64,000 bases of DNA from Thermus caldilimi (GCF_004684245.1 NZ_CP038452.1:620001-684000), one strand, 5' to 3'; shown: positions 52,921-61,901, counted from the first letter of the stretch. The notes: generated by a model from the sequence alone, not told the origin. Translations and numbers: made by a program.

Positions 52921-53472
52921 GTGAAGCGCCTAGCCCTTCTGTTTGTGTCCCTGGCCTTGGCCGCCTGTAGCGGCCACACCATCCATCGGTTTGAAGTGAA
53001 TCTCTTAAGCTTCATCCCTCAAGACCAGCGCCAGGGGGAACTGAATCTCACCACATCCCAAATCCTGCTTCCCGATAACCCCGCAGGACAGCTGGTGGAG
53101 GTGCCTGGGGCTGAGGCCCTGGTGGACGGACGCTTGCACCTAGAAACTACCTTGAAGAATACCGGTACCGTACCCAGTACCCTGGACCTCGTGGTCCGCT
53201 TGGGCCCTGGGAGCGACACCGACCTTTACGATGGCCAAGGAGGGGATTTTACCGCTATCCAGCAATCCGTCACCCTAAACCCTGGCGAAGAGCAGACCGT
53301 CATCCTCTCCCTAGACGTACAACCGGGTACACAGGCTTTTGACCTCATCAAGAGCGGCACGTTCCGCGTCGGTGCCAAACTAAACCTGATCGGGGAGCGG
53401 GTGCAGTACACCCTGACCCAGGCTGAAATCAGCCTAAGGCTGAAGTTTTTCAACTTTATTCCAAACCCCTAG
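52921..53472 (+). CDS. Lipoprotein of unknown function, paired with the outer-membrane protein
   Basis: A 183-residue protein with a lipoprotein signal (lipobox LAAC, Cys16) and a beta-rich mature part. Residues about 65-150 (LETTLKNTGTVPSTLDLVVRLG, LNPGEEQTVILSLDVQPG) look like an immunoglobulin-like or LEA-type sandwich. The GTG start follows AAGGAGG and lies 12 bp after the barrel gene, so the two should be cotranscribed and may work together in the outer membrane. Its stop shares the CTAG tetranucleotide with the convergent mfd stop. Confidence 0.7.
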   Translation: MKRLALLFVSLALAACSGHTIHRFEVNLLSFIPQDQRQGELNLTTSQILLPDNPAGQLVEVPGAEALVDGRLHLETTLKNTGTVPSTLDLVVRLGPGSDTDLYDGQGGDFTAIQQSVTLNPGEEQTVILSLDVQPGTQAFDLIKSGTFRVGAKLNLIGERVQYTLTQAEISLRLKFFNFIPNP

Positions 53473-56405
53473 CGATCCGCAAAGAGGTAGAGGGCCTGGA
53501 GCAAAGCCTCGGGGTAATCCCGGGGCTTCAAACCTTTTTTCTCCAGGCGGAAGCCCGGAGGGTACTGGGTGAGCTCTACCCGGAAAGGCAGTTGCCTCAG
53601 GGCCCGGGCATCGTAATCTAAGGGCCAGCGGGGGAAGATCACCTGGAGGTGGGCAAGATCCTCGGCGATGGAGACCACCCCTTTCCGCTCCGCTACTAGG
53701 CGGAGCCGGGCCAGGGCCAGGAAGTTCTCCGCCTCTTCGGGAAGGAGGCCATACCGGTCCTTGAGCTCCCTGGCGATGCGGGAAACCTCCGCCAAGCTCC
53801 TGGCCTCAGCCAGTTGGCCATAGTAGCGGCTACGGGCCTCGAGGCTCGGCACGTACTCCACGGGAAGCCGGGCGGAAACCCCTAGGTCCAGGGTGACGTG
53901 CCTCCGCTCCTCTTTGGCCTCGCCCCTAAGCTTGCGAATGGCCTCCTCCAGAAGCTCCGCGTACACCTCGAGGGATAGCACCCGAATGTGCCCGTGCTGT
54001 TCCGAGCCAAGGAGGTTCCCTACCCCTCGTATTTCCATATCCTTCTCCGCCAGGAGATGGCCGCTTCCCAGGTCGGAAAGATCAGCGATGGCGCTAAGGC
54101 GCTTTTCCGCCGCCTCGGTGAGCCTGGAAGGATGGAAGAGGTAGGCGTAGGCCTCCTGCTCCCGCCGCCCCACCCGGCCCCGGAGCTGGTACAAGGTGGC
54201 CAGGCCCAGACGGTCCGCCCGCTCAATGAGGATGGTGTTGGCCTCGCCCACATCCAGGCCCGATTCAATGATGGTAGTGGCCAACAGGACGTCGTAAGCC
54301 CCCTCGGCGAAGAGGAGCATGGTCTCCTCAATCAGCCCTTCGGGCATCTGCCCGTGGACCACCCCGATCCGGGCCTCGGGCACCAGGTTCTCCAGGTACC
54401 GCCTTCTCGCCTCAATGGAGGCCACCCGGTCGTACACGTAAAACACCTTGCCTCCCCTTTCCAGTTCCAAGAGGATGGCCTCCCGTACCAAAAGGGGGTC
54501 AAAGGGAGCAAGGAAGGTGCGAATGGGCTTCCGGCCTGGGGGTGGGGTCTTGATACTGGATAAGTCCTTCAGGCCCACGAGGGCGGAATAAAGGGTACGG
54601 GGGATGGGCGTGGCGGAGAGGTAAAGGGTATCCACTTCGGCCTTCAGCTCCCGGATCCGCTCCTTCTGCGCCACTCCGAAGCGGTGCTCCTCGTCCACAA
54701 TCAAAAGCCCAAGATCCTTAAAGCGCACGTCGGACTGGAGAAGACGGTGGGTGCCGATGACGATGTCCAGGGTGCCCTTTTCCAAGCCCTCCAGGATGGA
54801 CTTCTCCTCTTTCTCGGGGGTAAAACGGGAAAGCACCCCGATGCGCACGGGAAGCCCGGCAAACCGCTCCCGGAAGGTCTTGCCATGCTGCTCCGCCAAG
54901 AGGGTGGTGGGCACCAAAAAGGCCACCTGGGCCCCGTGCCCCACCACCCGGTGGGCAGCCCGGAGGGCGATCTCCGTCTTGCCGAAGCCCACATCCCCCG
55001 AAACCAAGCGGTCCATGGGATGGGGAGCCTCCAGATCCCGCATCACCTCTTCTAAGGCTTGTCCCTGATCCGGGGTGAGCTCGTAGGGGAAACCCTTTTC
55101 TATTAAAGGGTCCCACTCCGGCAAGGGGGGGAAGACCCGGCCCGGGGTAGCCTTCCGCTTGGCCTGAAGGATGAGAAGCCGTGCCGCCAACTCCTCCACA
55201 TCCTTCCTGGCCTTCTCCTTAAGCCTTTGCCACTCCCCTTTGCCTAGGGAGGAAAGCTCCGGCGGATCATCCGTGGTACCGGGATGGCGCTTGAGAAGGG
55301 GTAGCTGCTCCACCGGAAGGTAAAGCTTTCCCTCCCCCTTGTAGCGGAGGACCAGGTAGTCCCGCTTAACTCCCAGGACCTCCCGGGTTTCCAAGCCCAG
55401 GTACTGGCCCACGCCGTGGTCAGGGTGGATGAGGAAATCCCCAGGGGAAAGAGCCCCGGGGTCGGTAAGCCCCTCCCCCACCCGCAACCTGGCCCGCACC
55501 GCTCCGGTGGCAAAGACCAAGGCCTCGGTGAGGAAAACCTCTTCCCCCCACTCCGCCCCCCCCTCAAAGGCTCCCTTGAAAAGGGAAAGCTGGCCTTTGG
55601 AACCCGGAAACCGCTCGGGTACCTGGGGATGAAAGAGGGCAAGCCGCCTTTTTAGGTAGTCCAGGGTGCGTTCGTGGGCCACGAAGAGGCTCACCCGCCT
55701 CCCTTCCCCAAGCCAACGGGCAAGGTCCTTTTCCAGGGCTTTAAGGCTTCCCCTGTACGGGGGGAGGGGCCTCACCCCCAGGTCCAAGGGAGGAAACTCC
55801 ACCCCGTTCCCCAAGGCCACCACCTGACGCCCCCTTAACAGGGACCAGATCTCCTTGGGGGCCAGGGCTGGGGTGTCCAGGTACACGGGGCCAGGAAAGT
55901 GGAGGAGTTTTCTGGAGGTAAAGGCTTCGGCCTTGCCCGGCTTGGGTAGAAGGATGTGTCGCTTGCGTTCCTCTCCCTCCACCAAAAGCCTCTCTAGCTC
56001 TTCTCCGAAGAACTCCAGCCGGACCCCGGAAAGCTCCAGCACTTCCCCCAGCACCCGGTAATCCTCATCCCGGGCATACCCCATGCGCAGGAGGCGGTCC
56101 AGTAGCTCCCCTCGAGGATAGCTCCGCCCCACCTCCAGGACCAGGCGCCAGGCCTCGGGGTCCTCGGGGAAGGGGGCTAAGGCTTCCTCGTAGGAGAGGA
56201 CGAAGAGGGCCCGCTCCTCCCAGGCCTCGAGGCCTGGGTTTAGGTAAACCGGCACGCCAAAGGCCAAAAGATCCCGGTAGCGCCTCACGCGCTCCTCTGG
56301 GGCCAGAAGGAGGGCCGGGGGCCTCTCCCGAGCAAAGAGCAAGGCCGCCACCACCTGGGGCAGGGCCAAGCGGTGCCCGTAATACCGTTCCAGGGCGATC
56401 TCCAT
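53469..56405 (-). CDS. mfd: Transcription-repair coupling factor
   Basis: A 978-residue translocase that removes stalled RNA polymerase and recruits UvrA. The UvrB-homology region fills about residues 1-300. The RNA polymerase-interacting (CarD-like) domain follows at about 315-385 (GDFLIHPDHGVGQYLGLE). The superfamily-2 motor has Walker A GDVGFGKTEIA, DEEH in IVDEEHRFGV, SATPIPRTL, and motif VI QLRGRVGRREQEAYAYL; a TRCF C-terminal domain closes it. ATG 56405 is preferred to an in-frame TTG two codons upstream. The length equals the Thermus Mfd I know, shorter than E. coli's 1148. Confidence 0.96.
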   Translation of the reverse strand: MEIALERYYGHRLALPQVVAALLFARERPPALLLAPEERVRRYRDLLAFGVPVYLNPGLEAWEERALFVLSYEEALAPFPEDPEAWRLVLEVGRSYPRGELLDRLLRMGYARDEDYRVLGEVLELSGVRLEFFGEELERLLVEGEERKRHILLPKPGKAEAFTSRKLLHFPGPVYLDTPALAPKEIWSLLRGRQVVALGNGVEFPPLDLGVRPLPPYRGSLKALEKDLARWLGEGRRVSLFVAHERTLDYLKRRLALFHPQVPERFPGSKGQLSLFKGAFEGGAEWGEEVFLTEALVFATGAVRARLRVGEGLTDPGALSPGDFLIHPDHGVGQYLGLETREVLGVKRDYLVLRYKGEGKLYLPVEQLPLLKRHPGTTDDPPELSSLGKGEWQRLKEKARKDVEELAARLLILQAKRKATPGRVFPPLPEWDPLIEKGFPYELTPDQGQALEEVMRDLEAPHPMDRLVSGDVGFGKTEIALRAAHRVVGHGAQVAFLVPTTLLAEQHGKTFRERFAGLPVRIGVLSRFTPEKEEKSILEGLEKGTLDIVIGTHRLLQSDVRFKDLGLLIVDEEHRFGVAQKERIRELKAEVDTLYLSATPIPRTLYSALVGLKDLSSIKTPPPGRKPIRTFLAPFDPLLVREAILLELERGGKVFYVYDRVASIEARRRYLENLVPEARIGVVHGQMPEGLIEETMLLFAEGAYDVLLATTIIESGLDVGEANTILIERADRLGLATLYQLRGRVGRREQEAYAYLFHPSRLTEAAEKRLSAIADLSDLGSGHLLAEKDMEIRGVGNLLGSEQHGHIRVLSLEVYAELLEEAIRKLRGEAKEERRHVTLDLGVSARLPVEYVPSLEARSRYYGQLAEARSLAEVSRIARELKDRYGLLPEEAENFLALARLRLVAERKGVVSIAEDLAHLQVIFPRWPLDYDARALRQLPFRVELTQYPPGFRLEKKGLKPRDYPEALLQALYLFADR

Positions 56406-56459
56406 GGGCAAGAAACATCCGCCCCCTCTGACCCGGGAGCCGGAGGGAGCACCCTTGGC

Positions 56460-57296
56460 CTATTCTATCGAATAAGCATGGATGGCTATGGCCCCGAGAC
56501 CCACGTTGGCGGCGATGGTGGCTCCGCTGCGCGTGATGCGCCCCTTTTCCAGGCGCAAAGCGCCCTCCAAGCTCTTCTTTAAACCCTCAATCCACTCGCT
56601 TTTGGCATCGGTGTGGGCAATGGTGATGCGGGCCGGTTTTCCTTGAAGCTCCTCGAGGACCAAGCGGGCAAGAACCTCGGGCACCGCACCCTCCCTGGCC
56701 ACCTTGAGAAACCGGATATGCCCCTTCTCTATGCGCAATATAGGGCGGAGGCCCAAAAGGTTACCCACCACCTCGCCGAACCGGGGAAGCCGGCCGTTCC
56801 GTGCCAAGTGGGACAAATCCGCCACGCTGAAGTACAGGCTAGAATGCTTAAGCCTCTCCCACTCCCGCACCACAGCCTCCTCCTCCGCCCCCTTCCTCAG
56901 CATCTCCACTGCCCTGAGCACCATGGCCCCAAGCCCAGCGGAAACCATACCCGAGTCCACCACCCGGATGCGGGTGGGAGCCACCTTCAAGGCTGCTTCC
57001 CGGGCCCTGTCCACGGTTTTGGAGAGTTCCCCGGAAACATGTAGGGAAAGAATGCGGTCATAGACCTGGAGGTAGCGCTCGTAAACCCCGGCAAAGTCCT
57101 CCACCCCTGGAGGCTCGGTCACGGGCTCGGCCCCTGCCCGCATGGCTTGGTAGAGAGCATCCGGGGTCAGCTCCTGCCAGTCCTTGTACTTACGCCCCAT
57201 GAGGTGCACGTAAATGGGCACCAGGCCCACCGCCTCCTCCTCCAAGACCCGCGGGGACAGGTCCGCTGCGGTATCGGTTACCAGACCCAGCTCCAC
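56460..57296 (-). CDS. DegV-family fatty-acid-binding protein (FakB type)
   Basis: A 278-residue two-domain protein that sequesters a single fatty acid; in other bacteria FakB homologues present it to the kinase FakA. The N-terminal VTDTAADLSP, the phosphate-side loop HVSGELSKTVDRA, the VVDSGMVSAGLGAMVLRA segment and C-terminal NVGLGAIAIHAY are family hallmarks. The usual SS.LSGTY loop reads SGELSKTV. The GTG start is leaderless, with TAAGAT 6 bases upstream inside the shared fatty-acid motif. No fakA is in the window. Confidence 0.92.
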   Translation of the reverse strand: MELGLVTDTAADLSPRVLEEEAVGLVPIYVHLMGRKYKDWQELTPDALYQAMRAGAEPVTEPPGVEDFAGVYERYLQVYDRILSLHVSGELSKTVDRAREAALKVAPTRIRVVDSGMVSAGLGAMVLRAVEMLRKGAEEEAVVREWERLKHSSLYFSVADLSHLARNGRLPRFGEVVGNLLGLRPILRIEKGHIRFLKVAREGAVPEVLARLVLEELQGKPARITIAHTDAKSEWIEGLKKSLEGALRLEKGRITRSGATIAANVGLGAIAIHAYSIE

Positions 57297-57302
57297 GCTC
57301 CC

Positions 57303-57320
57303 ATCTTATACCGGGTCAAA
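57303..57320 (-). promoter_or_regulatory. Shared 18-bp motif, copy 3, with the degV -10 box
   Basis: TTTGACCCGGTATAAGAT on the minus strand. Its last six bases, TAAGAT, are the -10 box, 6 bases before the GTG start of degV. It also lies 12 bp from the -10 box of the divergent pcp gene. Confidence 0.65.
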
Positions 57321-57331
57321 GGATGGGGGGC

Positions 57332-57337
57332 TATAAT
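57332..57337 (+). promoter_or_regulatory. -10 box of the pcp-glycosyltransferase operon
   Basis: A consensus TATAAT, followed by AAGAGGG as ribosome site and the ATG at 57356. It faces away from the degV promoter; the shared motif lies between the two. No good -35 is visible. Confidence 0.6.
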
Positions 57338-57355
57338 GCTAAGAGGGTTTTATTC

Positions 57356-57933
57356 ATGATCCTGGTAACCGGCTTCGAACCCTTTGGCAACCTTACCCAC
57401 AACCCTTCGGCTGCCCTCATGGAGTTGCTCCCCCAAGAACTAGCTGGACGCCCTCTTCATAAGGCTATCCTTCCGGTAAACGCCGTAACCCTTCCCCAGG
57501 TCCTTAAGGACCTTCACGCCCTAAAGCCGCAGGCTGTTTTCACTTGGGCTTGGCGGAGACAAGGCCGCTTATCGCCCTGGAACGCCTCGCAATCAACCTC
57601 CTGGATTTTGAGCGTCCTGACAACCGGGGAAACCTTTGGGAGGACGCACCGGTGGTTCCCGGAGGACCCCTGGCCCTCGAGGCCCGTTTTCCCTTAAAAG
57701 AGGCGCTTCGTCGCTTGCGGGAAGCAGGGATCCCCGCAAAGCAAAGCCTCTCCGCCGGGAGCTACCTTTGCAACCAGGCCTTTTACCTGTCGCTTTTTCA
57801 TCTGCCCCCGGAGGTCCCCGTGGCCTTTATCCACCTGCCCCCCGATGAAACCCTAGCCCTGGAACGAGGCGGGGCCTATCTCCCCCTAGCGGAACAGGCC
57901 CGGGCGGTCAGGCTCCTTCTACGGCTTCTATGA
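57356..57933 (+). pseudogene. pcp: Pyroglutamyl peptidase with a single-base frameshift
   Basis: Two frames together give a complete cysteine peptidase (C15) that removes N-terminal pyroglutamate. The first (from 57356) begins MILVTGFEPFGNLTHNPS and runs to the codon near 57541. The sequence continues in the frame one base earlier from 57544: LGLAETRPLIALERLAINLLDF with the catalytic Glu, SAGSYLCNQAFY with the catalytic Cys, and FIHLPP with the His. One base is missing at about 57536-57545, at TTTT. All catalytic residues are intact, so this is either a sequencing error, a recent mutation, or rescue by slippage. ATGA overlaps the next gene. Confidence 0.8.
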
Positions 57934-58967
57934 GGATACTTTTCGTGACCGATGCTAAAACCGTGGGAGGAAGCGAGATCTACCTTAAGGAAATGCTCCC
58001 CCGATTGCGCCAGCTGGGCCTCGAGGCCGAAGCGGCCATGCCCTTGGCAGAAAAAACCGCATTCATCCGGGAAGCCCTGGAAGCTATGGGGGTGCCCGTA
58101 CACGCTTACCGCTCCCTAGAAGAGCTTCCCCAAGACTACGACCGCGTGGTGGCCTCCGCTTGGTATCCGCAAAGCTACAAGCGGTTCTTTGAGAGATTCC
58201 CCCGCTTAACCTTGCTGATTCACGACCAGATCGAGATTTTCTACCCTCTAGGCCTTCGATACCTCTACCGCCTAGGCTACCACCTTCTTCAGGTACCCAA
58301 CCTGGTTCGCAGCGAGGCCGTGATCACCGTTTCCCGGTGGGCAGCACGCTGGTTGCAAGAGGTTCATGGGGTCAAGCAGGTCTACCCCGTACCCAATGGG
58401 GTGGACACGGAACGGTTCCGCCCTCCACAGCCCGGGGAGAAGGAAAAGCTCAGGGAACGCTACGGCCTTAAGAGGTTTTCCGTGATCGTACCCGCCCGGA
58501 TGAGCCCGGAAAAGAACCACCTCACGGTGCTTCTCACCGCTAGGCTTACGCCCGGCGTAGATTTTTTGCTGGTGGGTACGGGAGAGCTGATGGGGGTCTG
58601 GCAAAAAACCGCCCGCCTCCTTAACTTAAAGAACGTGCGCTTCCTCGGGCGCCGCACCGACATGCCGGACCTTTACCGGGCTGTGGATGCCATGCTCCTG
58701 CCGACCCTGGGAGAGAACCAAAGCCTGGCCACCCTCGAGGCCATGGCCTCCGCCCTACCCACCGTAACCACGCCCATTCCGGCGCAACAGGAACTGATCA
58801 CCAGCGGGCAAACAGGCCTGCTCGTACCTCCAAAGCCCTCGGCCTTGGCCCAAGCCTTGCGAAATCTACCTTTCCACCTGGGAAAGCAAGCGCGAGATCA
58901 CGTTCTTGCCCACCACACCTTGGAAAAGAGCGCACATACCCTAGCATGCGTTCTGACAACCACATGA
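57930..58967 (+). CDS. Glycosyltransferase, GT4/GT-B type (tandem paralogue 1)
   Basis: A 345-residue GT-B enzyme. The N-terminal half starts VTDAKTVGGSEIYLKEMLPRL and has the acceptor-side HDQIEIFYPLGLRYLYRLGYH; the C-terminal half has PARMSPEKNHLTVLL, LVGTGELMG, FLGRRTDMPDLYRAVDAMLLPT and E-x7-E type ENQSLATLEAMASALPTV. The donor is probably a nucleotide sugar; the acceptor is unknown. It overlaps pcp by ATGA and its own stop overlaps the next gene by ATGA. Clearly homologous to that next gene. More A and T than the surrounding genes. Confidence 0.85.
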   Translation: MRILFVTDAKTVGGSEIYLKEMLPRLRQLGLEAEAAMPLAEKTAFIREALEAMGVPVHAYRSLEELPQDYDRVVASAWYPQSYKRFFERFPRLTLLIHDQIEIFYPLGLRYLYRLGYHLLQVPNLVRSEAVITVSRWAARWLQEVHGVKQVYPVPNGVDTERFRPPQPGEKEKLRERYGLKRFSVIVPARMSPEKNHLTVLLTARLTPGVDFLLVGTGELMGVWQKTARLLNLKNVRFLGRRTDMPDLYRAVDAMLLPTLGENQSLATLEAMASALPTVTTPIPAQQELITSGQTGLLVPPKPSALAQALRNLPFHLGKQARDHVLAHHTLEKSAHTLACVLTTT

Positions 58968-60043
58968 TGTTAAAGGTTGCTTTTATAACCGACGCCCCGC
59001 GAATAGCTGGCAGCGAGATCTGGCTTTTAGAAACGTTACCAGAACTCCCGCAATATGGCCTTGAGCCTGCTGTCTTCCTTCCAACATCCCCAGGGGGACT
59101 TCGCCTTAAAGAACTCTTGGAGGCCAGGGGGATCCCCGCCCATCCATACCCGAACCTCGACGCCATACCTGGCCTCACCCAAAACCACCAGGTTCGCATC
59201 CTCCAGGCATGGTATGTGACCACCTATGGCCTCTTAAAGAAGCTCCCTTCCCCCAAGGTGGTGTTCCTGCACGACCAGCTGGAATACCATTATCCATTGG
59301 GGATCAAGCGGCTATACCAATTCATCTACGGCGTCAGCAAGGCAGCCAAACTCAAGGACGCAGACGCGGTCTTGGTGGGTACGCGCTGGGCCGCCCATTA
59401 CTTACGCCGCCACTTCGGCCTGGAAACCCAAGTGGTACCCGTGGGCGTGGACCCCTACCGTTTTCGCCCTCCCTCCCCTGAAGAGCGGCAAGCGTTGCGA
59501 TCCTTATATCAATTTTCCCGCTTTACCCTTCTCACACCCGCCAGATTCACCCTAGAAAAAAACCATCTGGCTGTCCTCTTAACCGCACGCCTCACGCCAG
59601 ATGCTGATTTTGTTCTGGTGGGAGAAGGTTCCTGGTCCAAGGGCTTACGCCTCCTGGCCCGAGCCCTGAACTTATCCAACGCAAGGTTCTTGGGAAAGAG
59701 GGAGGATATCGCGGAACTCTATCGGGCAGCGGACGCGGTGCTTTTCCCTACCTTGGGGGACAATCCAGGGCTGGTCATTTTAGAAGGCATGGCCTCCGGC
59801 ATACCCGTTATCACCAGCCCCTTCCCCCCGCAACGGGAAGTCATCTCACTCAAGGAGGGCTTGCTCGTGCCACCCCATCCCAGGAACTTGAGCTGGGCCG
59901 TGCGCTGGTTGATGGAAAATCCCCAGGGAGCATGGGAACTGGGCATGAAAGGCCGCCAACGAATACTTTCCGAACGGACTGTGGACGGCGGAGCACGCGC
60001 ACTGGCAACCGTACTCCACGGCCTATCCAAGGTTCCGTTGTAA
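58964..60043 (+). CDS. Glycosyltransferase, GT4/GT-B type (tandem paralogue 2)
   Basis: A 359-residue GT-B enzyme matching its neighbour along the whole length: FITDAPRIAGSEIWLLETL, FLHDQLEYHYPLGIKRLYQFIYG, PVGVDPYRFRPPSPEE, PARFTLEKNHLAVLLTARLTPDADFVLVGEG, RFLGKREDIAELYRAADAVLFPT, DNPGLVILEGMASGIPV. The ATG at 58964 overlaps the previous stop (ATGA); an upstream in-frame ATG at 58946 lies deeper in the first gene. Its composition is also AT-richer than the window average. Probably a tandem duplication acting in sequence on one glycan. Confidence 0.85.
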   Translation: MMLKVAFITDAPRIAGSEIWLLETLPELPQYGLEPAVFLPTSPGGLRLKELLEARGIPAHPYPNLDAIPGLTQNHQVRILQAWYVTTYGLLKKLPSPKVVFLHDQLEYHYPLGIKRLYQFIYGVSKAAKLKDADAVLVGTRWAAHYLRRHFGLETQVVPVGVDPYRFRPPSPEERQALRSLYQFSRFTLLTPARFTLEKNHLAVLLTARLTPDADFVLVGEGSWSKGLRLLARALNLSNARFLGKREDIAELYRAADAVLFPTLGDNPGLVILEGMASGIPVITSPFPPQREVISLKEGLLVPPHPRNLSWAVRWLMENPQGAWELGMKGRQRILSERTVDGGARALATVLHGLSKVPL

Positions 60044-60055
60044 AATTGTGGCCGC

Positions 60056-61267
60056 ATGCGCCTCTACCGCGTAGGCCTCTTCACCGATGTCTACTTCCCC
60101 AACCCCAACGGGGTCACCACCAGCGTCTACCTCCTCCTTAGGGAGCTTAGGCGCATGGGGCACGAGGCCTGGGTGGTGGCTCCCCACCATCCCGAAGCCC
60201 CAGCAAACGAGGAAGGGGTGGTGCGGGTGCCCTCTGTGGCCTACCCCTTTTACGAGGGGCAGCAGATCGCCCTGCCCTCCGCCCGCCATCTGCCCACGGA
60301 GTTTGAGATCATCCATACTCATACCCCCTTAACCCTGGGCGTGTGGGGGCTTAGGATTGCGCGCAATAAAGAGCTCCCCCACGTATCCACCTTCCACACC
60401 CATTACGAAAAGTACGCCCACTACGTGCCAGGTCTCGCCGTCCTGGACAAGTACACGGGAATCATCCCTAGGCTTGCCAAGGCCTTTTACAACCGGGTGG
60501 AGGTGGTCATCGCCCCCACGGAACCCGTAAAGCGGCTGGCAGAGGGCTACGGCATCCAAAGGCCCATACGGGTCATTCCCACGGGTATTGACAACCGTAT
60601 CCTGGAGGAAGCGCCCCTTCCCTCCCCCTCCCCCTGGCCCGAGGGCAAACGGCGCCTCATCACCGTGGGCCGGCTCGGGAAGGAAAAGTCCTTTGATGTA
60701 GTTTTGAAAGCTGTGGCCGAGTTGGCCCGGGAGGAGGATGTTTTCCTGGTGCACATCGGGGAAGGACCGGAGCTAGAACCCTTGAAGCGCCTGGCGGAAA
60801 CCCTGGGCATTGTGGACCGGGTTCGTTTCTTGGGCACGGTGCCCTACCGGTACATCGGGGGCTACTACCGGATGGCGGAGCTCTTCCTCTTCGCCAGCGA
60901 AACGGAAACCCAGGGGCTGGTGATCTGGGAAGCCCAGGCCATGGGGGTTCCGGTGGTGGCCGTGGGAGCAGAAGGGGTGCTGGAGGGGGTAGTGGACGGC
61001 CAAACCGGGTACCTGGTGGCTCCAAAGGATTTCCAGGCCCTGGCCGCCAGGGCCTTGGAGCTCCTGAAAGACGAGGATAAGCGCCGGCGCTTCAGCCTTG
61101 AGGCCCGGGCCTGGGCCATGGAACGCTCCGCGGAGCGGATCGCCGAAAAAATCGTGGCCGTATACGACGAAGCCAACGAAATCCTGCGGGTGGAACCCCG
61201 AAGGCTCATCTTTCCCTTCCCCCGTCTTCCCCGAAGTAGCCTCGAGGATCACCCAGGAGGTTTTTGA
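60056..61267 (+). CDS. Glycosyltransferase GT4, diacylglycerol-glucosyltransferase-like
   Basis: A 403-residue GT-B enzyme. The N-terminus GLFTDVYFPNPNGVTTSVYLLLRELRRMGHE and HTHTPLTLGVWGLRIARN, with THYEKYAHYVPG, match the alpha-monoglucosyl-diacylglycerol synthase group; the donor site is GRLGKEKSFDVVLKA and ETETQGLVIWEAQAMG. Such enzymes make the membrane glycolipids abundant in Thermus, so that is the likely role, at the inner membrane face. TAAAAT stands 9 bases before the ATG, 12 bp after the preceding gene. Its last 62 bp overlap the convergent GT2 gene. Confidence 0.85.
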   Translation: MRLYRVGLFTDVYFPNPNGVTTSVYLLLRELRRMGHEAWVVAPHHPEAPANEEGVVRVPSVAYPFYEGQQIALPSARHLPTEFEIIHTHTPLTLGVWGLRIARNKELPHVSTFHTHYEKYAHYVPGLAVLDKYTGIIPRLAKAFYNRVEVVIAPTEPVKRLAEGYGIQRPIRVIPTGIDNRILEEAPLPSPSPWPEGKRRLITVGRLGKEKSFDVVLKAVAELAREEDVFLVHIGEGPELEPLKRLAETLGIVDRVRFLGTVPYRYIGGYYRMAELFLFASETETQGLVIWEAQAMGVPVVAVGAEGVLEGVVDGQTGYLVAPKDFQALAARALELLKDEDKRRRFSLEARAWAMERSAERIAEKIVAVYDEANEILRVEPRRLIFPFPRLPRSSLEDHPGGF

Positions 61268-61889
61268 CCTGCTGGGCCAAAAACCTTCCCCATCCTCCCT
61301 TTAACCTTCGGGGCGAGGTTAGGACCAAGGCCTCGGGTACATACCTGACCCTTCCCATCCGCTTGAGCTTCCAGCCCAAAAGTACGTCCTCCCGGGCCTC
61401 CACCTCGGGAAACCCTCCCACTTCCAAGGCGGCCTCCCTAAAAAACATCATGTTGGCCCCGGCCAGGTTGGGCTTTCCCAGGAGGGCCATGAGGTTCAGG
61501 AAAGCTCGGTAGCCCCACTCGGAAACCAAAGCCGTCCAGGGAGAAACCCCATAGAAGCGCAAGGGACCGTAGAGGGCCACCGCCCCTTCCCCATGCCGGG
61601 CTAGGGTCTGAAGCCACGTGGGAAGGGGAATGGAGTCGGCATCGGTCATGGCCACCCACTCCCCACGGGCGGCCAGAAGCCCTGCCTGGCGGGCGTAGGC
61701 TACCCCCTTTTGGGGGCAATACACCACCCGCACACCCAATCCCTCCGCCACCTCCCGGGTGCGGTCGGTGGAGGCATTGTCCACCACGATCACCTCAAAA
61801 GGCGGCAGAGTTTGCGTCAAAACCGCCTGTAAGGCCTTGGGCAAAAAAGCCTCCTCGTTGTGGGCGGGAATCACCACACTGATGCGCAC
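61206..61889 (-). CDS. Glycosyltransferase, GT2/GT-A family
   Basis: A 227-residue single-domain enzyme. VVIPAHNEEAFLPKAL and VVDNASTDRT bind the nucleotide, the DxD-type metal site is in MTDADSIPLP, and the acceptor region is in GANMMFFREAALEVGGF and EAREDVLLGWKLKRMG. No membrane helix is clear, though a short hydrophobic segment precedes ANMMFF. The GTG start has TAAAGT 6 bases upstream (leaderless). It is divergent from the MFS gene, and its 3' end overlaps the convergent GT4 gene by 62 bp. Confidence 0.88.
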   Translation of the reverse strand: MRISVVIPAHNEEAFLPKALQAVLTQTLPPFEVIVVDNASTDRTREVAEGLGVRVVYCPQKGVAYARQAGLLAARGEWVAMTDADSIPLPTWLQTLARHGEGAVALYGPLRFYGVSPWTALVSEWGYRAFLNLMALLGKPNLAGANMMFFREAALEVGGFPEVEAREDVLLGWKLKRMGRVRYVPEALVLTSPRRLKGGWGRFLAQQVKNLLGDPRGYFGEDGGRER

Positions 61890-61892
61890 GGG

Positions 61893-61901
61893 TATACTTT
61901 A
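61893..61901. promoter_or_regulatory. Overlapping divergent -10 boxes (GT2 and MFS genes)
   Basis: TATACTTTA reads TATACT on the plus strand (61893-61898), 5 bases before the GTG of the MFS gene, and TAAAGT on the minus strand (61901-61896), 6 bases before the GTG of the GT2 gene. Both transcripts would be leaderless and mutually exclusive. Confidence 0.55.

Noticed and set aside
57323-57933. Two independent small genes at the pcp locus
   Set aside because: The two products are the N- and C-terminal parts of one C15 peptidase, contiguous in sequence after adding one base.
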